Source: Bacteroidaceae bacterium (GTDB lineage Bacteria > Bacteroidota > Bacteroidia > Bacteroidales > Bacteroidaceae). Taken from it: a stretch of DNA of 40,065 nt. The stretch lies in contig JAGAZE010000047.1 of the NCBI GenBank assembly GCA_017940185.1, forward strand, positions 1 through 40,065, in the 5' to 3' direction. The position numbers were made by a program, and so were the translations under genes. Under the pieces are notes generated by a model. It ran no database searches. It was not told where the DNA came from and saw only the letters and a program-made list of their open reading frames with translations. Below, piece by piece: positions 1 to 9,100 of this stretch (position 1 is the first letter of the stretch; every line of letters begins with the position of its first letter).

Positions 1-2
1 CA

Positions 3-137
3 ACAGCCAAAGTGGAAGGAATCAACAATAAAATCAAGGTCCTTAAAAGAGAGGCCTATGGATTCAGGGATGAACGATACTTTAAACTCAGACTATATGA
101 CCTGCATAACAAAGGCATCACGTCATTTCTCGGATGA
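3..137 (+). pseudogene. C-terminal end of an ISL3-like transposase (cut by window edge)
   Basis: The frame from base 3 reads 44 residues to a TGA at 135-137. It contains VEGINNKIKVLKREAYGF followed by YFKLRLYDLH. This matches the end of ISL3-type DDE transposases, where a V/AEGxNxKIxxxKRxAYGF block carries the last catalytic glutamate. Only the tail is visible, so it cannot be told whether the element is intact. No terminal inverted repeat could be defined on this side without the other end. It marks a mobile-element boundary next to xth. Confidence 0.7.
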
Positions 138-195
138 ACCAAAGATTCTCCTGACGAATTGAGTAAGAGGAGGGCTTACTTTGTAGAAAAGACAG

Positions 196-224
196 CCCGA
201 AACCCATTGTTAATGGGCTTCGGG
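196..224. terminator. Hairpin between transposase and xth
   Basis: A 13-base arm at 196-208 pairs with 212-224 across a 3-base loop, with one A/C mismatch. No long T-run follows on either strand. It lies between two genes that converge (transposase plus, xth minus), so a terminator role is plausible. It could instead belong to the right end of the insertion sequence. Confidence 0.45.
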
Positions 225-307
225 AGCAATGTTATGCTGTTTTGATTCTTACCGGACAGTGTATATATTAGCGGGCCTGTTCTCTTCTCGTAATGACTAC
301 ACTAATT

Positions 308-1060
308 TCAGCTGTCAATTGTGAGCATTACCGGGCAATGGTCGGAGCCGAGTATGTCGGTATAGATTTCCGCCGCCTTCACCTGTGGCAGCAGCCGTTG
401 CGACACGAGGAAGTAGTCGATGCGCCAGCCGATGTTTTTGCTTCTTGCCTGAAAGCGGTACGACCACCACGAGAACACCTGCTCGTCGGGGTGCAACTGT
501 CGGAAGGTGTCGGCAAATCCGCTGTCGAGCAGTTGCTGAAACTGACCGCGCTCTTCGTCGGTGAAGCCAGGGTTGTTGTGGTTGGTCTTCGGGTTGCGCA
601 GGTCTATCTCCTGATGTGCCACGTTCATATCGCCGCACACGATGACAGGTTTCTGCCTGTCGAGGTTGAGGAGGTAGTTGCGGAAGTCGCGTTCCCACTT
701 CATGCGGTAGTCGAGTCGCTTCAGTCCGTCCTGCGCATTGGGCGTATAGACATTCACCAGGAAGCAGTCGCCCATGTCGAGCGTCACGATGCGTCCCTCG
801 TGGTCGTGCTCATCAATACCCATGCCGTAGCTGACGCTCAGCGGCTCACGGCGTGTGAAAACGACGGTGCCCGAGTAGCCCTTCTTGTCGGCATAGTTCC
901 AGTACGACCGGTAGCCATCGAATTGCATACTGATTTGTCCTTCCTGCAGTTTTGTCTCCTGCAGGCACACGCAGTCGGCGTCGAGTTGAGCGAAGATATC
1001 GGCAAAACCTTTGCCTGCCACAGCACGCAGACCGTTGACATTCCAGGATACGAGTTTCAT
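308..1060 (-). CDS. xth: Exodeoxyribonuclease III / AP endonuclease
   Basis: 250 residues, the usual length for the Xth/ExoA family. These enzymes cut the backbone 5' of abasic sites and remove 3' blocking groups in base excision repair. Visible family motifs in order are MKLVSWNVNGLRA at the N-terminus (metal-binding Asn), CLQETKLQ (metal-binding Glu), VNVYTPNAQ, CGDMNVAH (catalytic Asp-Asn), GWRIDYFLVS and GSDHCPVML near the C-terminus (catalytic Asp-His). The ATG at 1060 gives the canonical N-terminus. It is the last gene of a minus-strand run, 36 bases behind a lipoprotein gene. The function is secure; co-transcription with the upstream genes is inferred from spacing. Confidence 0.95.
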   Translation of the reverse strand: MKLVSWNVNGLRAVAGKGFADIFAQLDADCVCLQETKLQEGQISMQFDGYRSYWNYADKKGYSGTVVFTRREPLSVSYGMGIDEHDHEGRIVTLDMGDCFLVNVYTPNAQDGLKRLDYRMKWERDFRNYLLNLDRQKPVIVCGDMNVAHQEIDLRNPKTNHNNPGFTDEERGQFQQLLDSGFADTFRQLHPDEQVFSWWSYRFQARSKNIGWRIDYFLVSQRLLPQVKAAEIYTDILGSDHCPVMLTIDS

Positions 1061-1096
1061 AAGACGAACGCAGATTATGAGCTAGGAATCAGGGCA

Positions 1097-1765
1097 TCAA
1101 TACTTTGTTCCCACCAGTCGAGCATAGTCGTTGATGGGGTAGGTCTGGTCGTTGACTGTCATCTTGTCGAGCAGCAGGAAAGCTGACATGCGCTGGAGGC
1201 GTCCGACATTCGTGTTGTATTCCACATGCTCGGAGATAGCAGCGTAATTGGCACTGCCGCTTGTCTCTTGGCGTGAGAGGCTGCTCAGCAGATTGAGGCT
1301 GACGTTGTACTGCACGTCCTCATACTCTGTGGTGAACGACAGCGTGTAGCTCTGCGGCAGGAACGTGCACATGAGCATCGACACCCCTTCTCCCGACTGC
1401 TTCTGCTGTGGCGACAATGTGGCAAGGAAGGGACGGGCTGCAGCCTTGTCGAGGGCCTCCTGCACCTTAGAGCCTTCCACCACATAGTTGGCCAGAAAAG
1501 CCACGGGCAGGTTGTTGGTGCTGAATTCTCCGTAGGTAGAGAGATTCCAGTCGCACGTCAGCGAATCTCTCTTGTCGAGGTGTCGTGGATTGTAGAAGTG
1601 GAGCTTACCCTTGTAGTTGCCGGCTATGTTACCCAGCGCTAGGCGCTTCTCGTGGTCAGACATGTTTTTTGTCTTGTTTTCGTCGTCATCGCCCAGACAG
1701 GCGGTAAAGGCGAACACTACGGCGAAGGCAGCCGCCAACATGCCGAAGAATACTGTCTTTTTCAT
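1097..1765 (-). CDS. Putative lipoprotein, function unknown
   Basis: 222 residues from the ATG at 1765; a TTG three codons upstream is less likely. The start MKKTVFFGMLAAAF gives a hydrophobic signal segment, then FAFTAC with an acidic LGDDDEN after the cysteine. This is a typical Bacteroidetes lipobox and surface-export-like signal. The mature part is predicted rich in beta strands, with no catalytic motif I recognise. It resembles small Bacteroidales lipoproteins such as those grouped as DUF4840, but that assignment is a guess. It sits 45 bases after folE and 36 before xth on the same strand, so it is probably the sixth gene of the tpiA-folE operon. Confidence 0.75.
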   Translation of the reverse strand: MKKTVFFGMLAAAFAVVFAFTACLGDDDENKTKNMSDHEKRLALGNIAGNYKGKLHFYNPRHLDKRDSLTCDWNLSTYGEFSTNNLPVAFLANYVVEGSKVQEALDKAAARPFLATLSPQQKQSGEGVSMLMCTFLPQSYTLSFTTEYEDVQYNVSLNLLSSLSRQETSGSANYAAISEHVEYNTNVGRLQRMSAFLLLDKMTVNDQTYPINDYARLVGTKY

Positions 1766-1810
1766 ATCATTCAATATTAGTGTGATGAAATGTTGAGTGT
1801 GGCCATGTGG

Positions 1811-2392
1811 TTATCCCCCTTGTATGAGGTTCATAAACTCTTGGCGTGTCTTGGCCTGATTGAATGCTCCGCTGAAGTCGCTCGTTGTGGTGATGGCGTT
1901 TTGCTTTTCCACACCTCGCATCTGCATGCACATGTGCTGCGCTTCTATCACCACCATCACGCCTAGCGGATGCAGGGTGTCTTGTATGCAGTCTTTTATC
2001 TGCTGTGTCATGCGCTCCTGCACTTGCAGACGATGGGAGAAGATGTCGACCACACGTGCTATCTTGCTCAGTCCGGTGATGTAGCCGTTGGGGATATACG
2101 CCACGTGAGCCTTGCCGTAGAAGGGTATGAGGTGGTGCTCGCACATGGAGAAGAAGTCGATGTCTTTCACTATCACCATCTGACTGTATTTCTCCTCGAA
2201 GAGTGCATCGGTGAGCACCTTGTGTGGGTCTTGCGTATAGCCTCGGGTGAGTATCTGCATGGCCTTTGCCACGCGCATAGGTGTCTTCAGCAGTCCTTCG
2301 CGCTCAGCATCCTCGCCAAGCAACTTGAGTATCTCTTTATAGTGTACGGCCAACTGGTCGAGGCCGTCGCGGAATTCTGTCTCTGGATTCAT
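1811..2392 (-). CDS. folE: GTP cyclohydrolase I
   Basis: 193 residues from the ATG at 2392 (MNPETEF), the normal FolE length. The frame is open 14 codons further upstream, but that extension has no family similarity. The enzyme converts GTP to 7,8-dihydroneopterin triphosphate, the first step to folate and related pterins. Zinc ligands are visible in [10 protein letters not shown] (Cys and His) and in HMCMQMRGV (second Cys). The segment [13 protein letters not shown] and the C-terminal F.GAF.....REFMNLI are also typical. It follows the SPOR-domain gene by 59 bases; the order tpiA-SPOR-folE is commonly conserved in Bacteroidales. Confidence 0.95.
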   Translation of the reverse strand: MNPETEFRDGLDQLAVHYKEILKLLGEDAEREGLLKTPMRVAKAMQILTRGYTQDPHKVLTDALFEEKYSQMVIVKDIDFFSMCEHHLIPFYGKAHVAYIPNGYITGLSKIARVVDIFSHRLQVQERMTQQIKDCIQDTLHPLGVMVVIEAQHMCMQMRGVEKQNAITTTSDFSGAFNQAKTRQEFMNLIQGG

Positions 2393-2451
2393 TATGTGAG
2401 TAATGGGTATGGTGTTGTGTCGGCTATGCTCCATCGCGTCGCTGGGGGCGA

Positions 2452-3249
2452 TTACTGCACGCTGATTTTTCCTTTCACTATCACGGCCTGCTTAAATCCC
2501 AGTGAGCGGATGCGTCGCAGGGCTTGCTCAGCCTCTTTGTATTCTACAAAGTTGCCCACTCGGCACTTCCAGCTGGGCGAGTAGAAGTGCACGTAGATGG
2601 GATAGCTGGGGAAGTGCGACTTTATTCTGTTGCCTGCCTGCTGTGCTTTCTCCCTGTCGGCACGTGTGTTGCCGCCGGCATACACCTGTATACGGTAGCC
2701 CACCACCTTGCGCGAGCCTTTCATCACCTTCTTGCGCGAGTCTGTGGTGCGCGAGGTGGTCTCCGAGTTCGACTTCTCTGTGGTGCGTTCGCGGCGAACA
2801 ATGTTTTTGTTTTCGCTTTCGCTGTTGGTGCGAGGCCGACTGCTGCTCGTCGTGGCGCGGCGCTCTTCGCGGTTGCTTTCCGATGTGGAAGCGTGGTGGT
2901 CGGAGCTGGCCGACGACGATTTGCTGGCTGATGAAGACGACGAAGATGTGGAAGGCTTGCTTGCCGACGTCGACGTGGAAGGTTTGTTTGTCGACGTGGA
3001 AGGTTTGCTTGTCGACGTGGAAGGTTTGCTTGTCGACGTGGAAGGTTTGCTTGTCGATGGTTTGTTGGTCGACGGTTTTCCTGTCGATGCCGAACCGTTG
3101 ATGAGTGCTTCCAGCTCTTTGCTCTGGTTGACGGTGACCTTTCCGGTGCCGTTCTGCTGATTTTGCAGATGCTCGGTGTAGGTCTGTGCCTTTGTAGTGC
3201 CCACTGCCAGGGTGAGGGTGCAGCAGGCGAGGATGGTGCGTAGGGTCAT
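2452..3249 (-). CDS. Secreted SPOR-domain protein with KPSTS repeat linker
   Basis: 265 residues from the ATG at 3249 ([10 protein letters not shown]); the 15 codons upstream do not look like signal peptide. A signal peptide (about 1-21, ending near TKAQ) is followed by a low-complexity Ser/Thr/Lys linker, about residues 55-165. The linker contains heptads of the type KPSTSTS, and then charged RRE/RTTE-rich sequence. The C-terminal 75 residues ([13 protein letters not shown]...VIVKGKI) form a SPOR domain, a fold that binds denuded peptidoglycan glycan at division sites. The protein is thus probably periplasmic and septum-associated (inference). It starts 25 bases after tpiA. The linker DNA has exact 21-bp tandem units, so its length may vary between strains. 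Confidence 0.88.
   Translation of the reverse strand: MTLRTILACCTLTLAVGTTKAQTYTEHLQNQQNGTGKVTVNQSKELEALINGSASTGKPSTNKPSTSKPSTSTSKPSTSTSKPSTSTNKPSTSTSASKPSTSSSSSSASKSSSASSDHHASTSESNREERRATTSSSRPRTNSESENKNIVRRERTTEKSNSETTSRTTDSRKKVMKGSRKVVGYRIQVYAGGNTRADREKAQQAGNRIKSHFPSYPIYVHFYSPSWKCRVGNFVEYKEAEQALRRIRSLGFKQAVIVKGKISVQ
2969..3052 (-). repeat. Four 21-bp tandem units inside the SPOR gene
   Basis: Units begin at 2969, 2990, 3011 and 3032 on the plus strand with consensus GTCGACGTGGAAGGTTTGYT plus T. They are identical except for one base in the first. Degenerate and partial copies flank them. Each unit encodes seven residues (KPSTSTS type), so copy-number change keeps the frame. Confidence 0.9.
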
Positions 3250-3274
3250 GATGGTGTTGATTTGGGGGTGTCGG

Positions 3275-4045
3275 TTATTGCTTGGCCTTGTCAAGGGCAG
3301 CCACTATCTGCATGAAGTCGTCGGCCTTGAGCGATGCTCCGCCGATGAGACCTCCGTCGATATCAGGCTGCTGGAACAACTGCTCTGCATTCGAGGGTTT
3401 GCAGCTGCCACCATAGAGGATGGTGGTGTCGTCGGCCAGCGGTGCTCCGTAGTGCTGTGCTATGAGCTGGCGTATGTGGGCGTGCATCTCTTGTGCCTGC
3501 TGTGTAGTGGCGGTCTTACCCGTGCCGATAGCCCAGATGGGCTCGTAGGCGATGGTGATGTGTCGCATCTCGTCTTCGCTGAAGTCGAAGAGCGATGCCT
3601 GCAGCTGCTCGGCCACATAGGCGTTTTGCTTTCCTGCCTCGCGCACCTCCAACGGCTCGCCCACGCAGAATATCACTTCCAGCTGCTGTTGCAACGCTTG
3701 TTGCACTTTTTCTTTCAGCTGTTGGTGAGTTTCGCCAAAGTACTGCCGGCGTTCGGAGTGTCCGAGTATCACATATTGTGCTCCCGTGCTCTTCACCATA
3801 TCGGCAGCCACCTCACCTGTGTAGGCACCTGCCGTATGCTCGGAGCAGTTTTGCGCTCCTATGGCCATGTGCTTGGGGGCGGCCACGGCATGCAGGGCTA
3901 CCAGATGGATGAACGGTGCACACACAACGACGGTGTGCGGTGTGGGTTGTTGTTCGAGGGCGTCGTTGATTTCGCTGGCCAGATCAATACCTTCTTGCAG
4001 TGTGAGGTTCATCTTCCAGTTGCCGGCTACAATGTTTTTTCTCAT
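3275..4045 (-). CDS. tpiA: Triosephosphate isomerase
   Basis: 256 residues from the ATG at 4045, the family length. It interconverts dihydroxyacetone phosphate and glyceraldehyde 3-phosphate in glycolysis. Key residues are visible: Asn and Lys in VAGNWKMN at the N-terminus, the catalytic His in ILGHSERR, the catalytic Glu in AYEPIWAIGTGK (start of the flexible loop), and the phosphate-binding YGGS and GGLIGGASL near the end. The open frame extends well upstream, but that part belongs to the overlapping DoxX gene in another frame. Its start codon overlaps the DoxX stop as ATGA (4042-4045), which suggests translational coupling. Confidence 0.97.
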   Translation of the reverse strand: MRKNIVAGNWKMNLTLQEGIDLASEINDALEQQPTPHTVVVCAPFIHLVALHAVAAPKHMAIGAQNCSEHTAGAYTGEVAADMVKSTGAQYVILGHSERRQYFGETHQQLKEKVQQALQQQLEVIFCVGEPLEVREAGKQNAYVAEQLQASLFDFSEDEMRHITIAYEPIWAIGTGKTATTQQAQEMHAHIRQLIAQHYGAPLADDTTILYGGSCKPSNAEQLFQQPDIDGGLIGGASLKADDFMQIVAALDKAKQ

Positions 4046-5289
4046 GATGTATGTTGTTTTTGGTGTTTTCTGATATAGGGTAACGCCAACAGCAGCAGCA
4101 TGGCGAGCAGGTAGGGCAGTATGAGCATTGCCAGTTGTTGTTGCGGTGTGGGTTGTGTGGGATGCGTTGCTTTCAGGTCGCTGGGTTGTGGCAGGTTGTT
4201 GTTGCTCCACTTGGCGAGTACGGTTCCCTGTCGTAGCAGCACCACGCCGAGATTGCTGCGCAGCATGGTCTTCAGCGTCGTGGCGTCGGTGAATGCAAAG
4301 GGATAGGCCGCTGCTGTGGTCTTCCGCCACTGTGCTATCTGCTGCGGTGTGCCTGCTGTGAGTGCGTAGAAGGGCATGTGCTGGTGCTGTGCGGCTTCGT
4401 AGAGGGCATTGAGCTCTCCGTAGTGTGTCTGCGGGGCAGTGGCAAGGTCGCGGATGACGAGCAACACCGTGTTGCCGCTATGGGTGAGCACCTGTTGTGT
4501 GATGTCTTCCTGCGTGTCGGCGAGGGTGAAGCTCAAGTCGTGTATCGGCGGTGTGTAGCCCTCTTCCACCTGACGTGTGCGGCTGTCGACAAACGTCCAC
4601 GTGCTGTCGGGGTAGTTGTCGAGAGTAAACTCCCGCTGCTCGCCGTCTTTTTGCAGGATGAAGGTAGTTTCAAACTTTGGCGGCGTCTCTCCTTCGGGTA
4701 TCTGCATGGCCTGCGGAATGTTGACACCAGCGTGGTAGGGACGGAAGTCGACGAGCGGCAATCGGTAGAGTCCCCATGCGGCGATGGCCAGCACATAAAG
4801 CAGCGACAGATGAGTGGCTATGCGTCGGGCAAAGGGCGACGGGTGTGGCGTGATGCTGTCGGCACGGCGCCACAACAGAAGTGAGGCAGCAAGTAGCAGC
4901 ACGTTTTTCAGTAAGGTCTGTGTATTGCTGAGGCGCACAGCGTCGCCAAAGCATCCGCAGTCGCTCACCGGATTGGCAATGGTGAGCCACAGTGCCACGA
5001 GAGTCATCAGCGCCATGAGTGCCATGGCGAGCGTGGTGGTGAGACGGCGGCACGTGCCAAGCAGCAGCGACAGTCCCAGCATCCACTCGGTGGCAGCCAA
5101 CGCTATGGCAGCTATGGTGAGCAGCGTGGCGCTCAGTGCACTCCCCCACCCTATTGCTGCCGCATATTCCTGCAGCTTGTAGAGCGTGCCCGCCGGGTCG
5201 ATGGCTTTGGTGAACCCCGACACCATGAGCGTGGCTCCCAACAGACCGCGAGCGCAGCCCAGCAACAACGGAAACAGCCTATGGGTCAT
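4042..5289 (-). CDS. DoxX/MauE-type membrane protein with periplasmic C-terminal domain
   Basis: 415 residues from the ATG at 5289, one base after the DUF1599 stop. Residues 1-150 hold four hydrophobic helices of the DoxX/MauE type. A conserved DCGCFG motif carries paired cysteines at about 111 and 113, as in MauE-like proteins linked to disulphide chemistry. A fifth helix near 160-180 precedes a soluble, probably periplasmic domain (about 190-385) that looks thioredoxin-like but lacks CxxC. A last helix (LAMLILPYLLAMLLLLAL) and a basic tail end it. The redox role is inferred from the motif. The position between DUF1599 and tpiA is a recurring Bacteroidales arrangement. Confidence 0.88.
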   Translation of the reverse strand: MTHRLFPLLLGCARGLLGATLMVSGFTKAIDPAGTLYKLQEYAAAIGWGSALSATLLTIAAIALAATEWMLGLSLLLGTCRRLTTTLAMALMALMTLVALWLTIANPVSDCGCFGDAVRLSNTQTLLKNVLLLAASLLLWRRADSITPHPSPFARRIATHLSLLYVLAIAAWGLYRLPLVDFRPYHAGVNIPQAMQIPEGETPPKFETTFILQKDGEQREFTLDNYPDSTWTFVDSRTRQVEEGYTPPIHDLSFTLADTQEDITQQVLTHSGNTVLLVIRDLATAPQTHYGELNALYEAAQHQHMPFYALTAGTPQQIAQWRKTTAAAYPFAFTDATTLKTMLRSNLGVVLLRQGTVLAKWSNNNLPQPSDLKATHPTQPTPQQQLAMLILPYLLAMLLLLALPYIRKHQKQHTS

Positions 5290-5290
5290 A

Positions 5291-5839
5291 TTACTCTGTG
5301 AGGCGTATGATGCCGAAGATGGCATAGTTGATGATGTCCATATAGTTGGCATCAATACCTTCCGACACCTTGGCTTCCTCGGGATTGTCTTCCATCTCTT
5401 TGACGCGCTGCAGCTTGGTAAGTATAAAATCGGTGTAGCTGCTCACGCGCATTTGTCGCCACGCCTCGTCGTAGTCGTGATTCTTCTTCTTCATCAGCTC
5501 GAGGGTATCGGCAGCGAATCCATCGTACAGACTTAGCACCTCGTCGTTGCTCTTGTCCACCTGGTCTGCATAGCCTAACTGCAGCTGTATGAGCCCGATG
5601 ATGCCATAGTTGACGAGTCCTATGAATTCGGGCAGTATGCCCTCGTCTACCATAGCCTCGCTTGTAGTTTCCAATGTGCGTATGCGGCGTGCCTTGATGG
5701 CCATCTGGTCGGTGAGCGATGTGGGTCGCAGCAATCGCCATGAGGGGCCATAGTCGTGCAGCTTGTCGGCAAAGAGTTGCCTACATTGTGCGAAGGCCTG
5801 AGCAAACTGCGCCTCGGTATGTGTATGCTGTGGGGTCAT
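5291..5839 (-). CDS. DUF1599 family protein with internal duplication
   Basis: 182 residues from the ATG at 5839 (MTPQHTH); this start sits behind a -7 element. Two roughly 60-residue halves are clearly related. One begins KLHDYGPSWRLLRPTSLTDQ and ends NYGIIGLIQL; the other begins KNHDYDEAWRQMRVSSYTDF and ends NYAIFGIIRL. This is the DUF1599 arrangement, described as a nucleotide modification-associated family; the substrate is not known to me. All-helical character and the conserved Asp/Glu fit a MazG/dUTPase-like metal-dependent pyrophosphohydrolase, but that is inference. It is the first gene of the operon running down to xth and is divergent from putA. Confidence 0.88.
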   Translation of the reverse strand: MTPQHTHTEAQFAQAFAQCRQLFADKLHDYGPSWRLLRPTSLTDQMAIKARRIRTLETTSEAMVDEGILPEFIGLVNYGIIGLIQLQLGYADQVDKSNDEVLSLYDGFAADTLELMKKKNHDYDEAWRQMRVSSYTDFILTKLQRVKEMEDNPEEAKVSEGIDANYMDIINYAIFGIIRLTE

Positions 5840-5861
5840 ATGATTTTGATATATTGCCCTG

Positions 5862-5869
5862 CAAATGTA
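5862..5869 (-). promoter_or_regulatory. -7 element of the DUF1599-tpiA-folE operon
   Basis: TACATTTG on the minus strand, 23 bases before the DUF1599 ATG, matches the Bacteroidetes housekeeping -7 consensus TAnnTTTG. No good TTTG was found at the -33 distance. Confidence 0.55.
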
Positions 5870-6062
5870 CGGATATTCAACAAACACACCATGTTTTGCC
5901 CACTATTTTGCGCTTTGCACGTTTCTTTCTGTCTGCCACTGGGCTCCACTCATCATGCAAAATCACTGATATTAGCCTGCGACTGTTGTCCGACAGCAGC
6001 CTCGCCGCACACCGATGACATTGTCTTGGGCAACGGCGCTACTACTTTTTTTGCGCAAAGAT

Positions 6063-6092
6063 GTTGGAAGTATTTTTGTTTTGCTATCTTTG
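6063..6092 (+). promoter_or_regulatory. putA promoter (Bacteroidetes type)
   Basis: GTTG at 6063-6066 (-33 element) and TATCTTTG at 6085-6092 (-7 element) are 18 bases apart. They lie about 70 bases before the putA ATG, leaving a leader of roughly 65 bases. The 5840-6164 gap is a divergent promoter region and contains no gene that I can support. Confidence 0.7.
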
Positions 6093-6164
6093 TAAGCGAA
6101 AGCGTGCCGTTGGAACTGGCACAAAAGCGCATCAGCAACTTGTTAAATCCTTATATATAGTATT

Positions 6165-9100
6165 ATGTCAGAACAGAACTTACCCACTATCCAGGAGGTT
6201 TTTTCCTGGATGCGCAAACTCTACGACGAGAGCTATTCAGGGCTCACCAAGGTAGAGAAAGGTGAGCAGCGCATGTATGGCACCATGGTGACCACACCCA
6301 ACGACAAAAAGTTTATGGTGCGCATGCTCGACGAGACCAGTCAGGTGCGCGACCGGCAGAAGCTGGCACGCCGAGTGAAAGACCTTATCGACCAATACGG
6401 CATTCCGCAATTTCTGGGCACCACCGACCATTGCCTGTTCTGGATGTACCAGAAGTTTGCCTATCTCCCATTGTTCAACTGGGTGTCGGTGCCCATCATC
6501 AAATGGCGCCTGCGTCGCGACACCAGTCGCGTAATCATCAACGCCGCACGCCCCAACCTCACCGACCACCTGGCCACGCGCTTCAAGGAAGATATAGGAC
6601 AGAATGTCAATCTGCTTGGCGAAGTCGTAGTGGGCGATGGCGAAGCTGACAAGCGCTATGAGAAATATCTTGAGGCACTCAAAGAACCCGACATCAACTA
6701 TATCTCCGTAAAGATATCTGGCATCTACGCCCAGACCCATGCGCTGAACTATAAGGAGAGTTTTCCCGAACTCATCCACCGCATGTCGACACTCTATCAG
6801 GCAGCTATCGACCATCCCTACACCGATGCCGAAGGCGTGACGAAGCCCAAGTTTATCAACCTCGACATGGAGGAATACAAAGACGCACACCTCACGATGA
6901 AACTCTTCAAGGCCGTGCTGTCGCTGCCACAGTTTAAGAACTACGAGGCGGGCATTGTGGTGCAGTCGTATCTGCCCGACGCATGGAACTTCCAGACCGA
7001 GCTGCTGGAGTTTGCCAAGCAGCGCGTAGCCGAAGGTGGCTCGCCCATCAAGATGCGTATCGTGAAAGGCTGCAACCTCGACATGGAAAACATTGTGAGC
7101 GACATGCGCGGATGGCCCAATCCCGTGCTACCCACTAAGACAGAGGTGGATGCCAACTACCTGCGCATCATCGAGCGCGGACTGAAACCCGAAAACGCTA
7201 AGGCGCTGCACATTGGCATGGCATCGCACAACCTCTTCACCATCTCCTACGCCTACCTGCTCACCGAGCGCTATCAGACACCGAAAGACTGCTTCTGCTT
7301 CGAGATGCTCGAGGGCATGGCCAACCACGTGTGGAGAGCGCAGAAGAAGTTTGGCAACCACGTTATACTCTACACACCCGTGGTGAAGAAGGAACACTTC
7401 CTCAACGCCATCTCCTACCTGGTGCGCCGCATGGACGAAAACACCGCACCCGACAACTTCCTCACACACTCGTTCACCCTAGAACCCGACACGCAGGAAT
7501 GGAAAGAACTGGAGCAGCAGTTTATCGACGCCTACAACATGAAGGACACCGTGTCGACCACGCCCACACGCACACAAGACCGCAACCAACCCTATCAGGG
7601 ACAGGAACCGCAGGACGAGATGATCAACGAGCCCGACACCGACTTCGACCGCGAATGCAATCAGCAGTGGGTGGAGAAAATCTTCGCCAAGTGGAAGAGC
7701 AACGGCCAACTCACCGGCAACAAGTCGGAATGGGGCGACTGGAAGCCCGGCGACGTGCTGCCCACACAGATAGGCGGCGAACTGGTGTACAATGACGACC
7801 ACGCCCGCTACTACGACCGCTCGCAAGACGGCGACGTGCTGGTGTGCGAGATGTCGAGAGCCAACAAGGAGCAGACCGAGCGCATACTCGCCGTCGCTGA
7901 GCAGGATGCCGGCGGATGGCGCAACACGTCGATAGAAGAACGCCACCGCATCATGTACAAGGCCGCCAACATCCTCGGCGCCATGCGCGGCGACCTCAAC
8001 GGTTCCATGTGCGCCATCACGGGAAAAACCGTGGAGGAAGGCGACGTAGAGGTATCGGAAGCCATCGACTACTGCCGCTATTACACCACCACCATGAAGA
8101 AGTATGCCCAGCTGCCCGACATCGAGATGAAAGCCAAGGGCACCGTGCTCGTGCTCTCGCCATGGAACTTCCCCTGCGCCATTCCCTGCGGCGGCGTTGT
8201 GGCAGCCTTGGCATCGGGCAACACCTGCATACTGAAGCCGGCCACCGTGGCAGCACCCGTGGCATGGCTCTTCGCCAAAGCCTTCTGGGAGGCAGGCGTA
8301 CCGAAAGAAGCACTGCAAGTGGTCATCACCGACCGCGAAGCCACACCACTGCTCACCTCATCACCCATAGTGAAACATATCATCCTCACAGGCGGCACAG
8401 AAACAGCACAAAACATTGCACACACCAACCCGCGCAAACCGCTCTCGGCAGAGACGGGAGGAAAGAATGTGATGATACTCTCTGCCATGGGCGACCGCGA
8501 CCACGCCATCATGAACGCCTGCCGCTCGGCCTTCGGCAACGCCGGACAGAAGTGCTCGGCATGCTCGCTGCTGCTGGTGGAGCGCTCGGTGTACAACCAA
8601 CCCGACTTCCTCGAGAAACTGAAGGACTGCGCCTCATCGCTGAAGGTGGGCGGAGTGTGGAACGCCGGCAACATCGTAGGACCCATGATCGACAACCACA
8701 ACGACAAGCTGCAACAAGCCATGACGTTGGAGCCTGGCGAGAAATGGCTCATCGAGCCCGAGTTCATCGACGAAAAGAAATACATACTCAAGCCCTGCAT
8801 AAAGTACGACGTGAAACCCGGCTCATTCACCTTCCGCACCGAGCTGTTTGCACCGCTGCTCGCCGTAGCACCATACGACACACTGGAAGAAGCCGTGGCA
8901 CTGGTAAACGGACTCGACTATGGCTTGACCTCCGGACTGCAATCGCTCGACGAACAGGAGCAGAAGTATTGGAAGGCGCACATACAGGCAGGCAATCTCT
9001 ACATCAACCGCGGCATCACCGGCGCTATCGTCAACCGCCAGCCCTTCGGCGGCATGAAGCTCTCAGCCTTCGGACCCGGACTGAAAGCAGGAGGACCCAA

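Noticed and set aside
1811-2434. Longer start for folE at 2434
   Set aside because: The 14 extra residues ([14 protein letters not shown]) do not resemble FolE, and the ATG at 2392 gives the family N-terminus.
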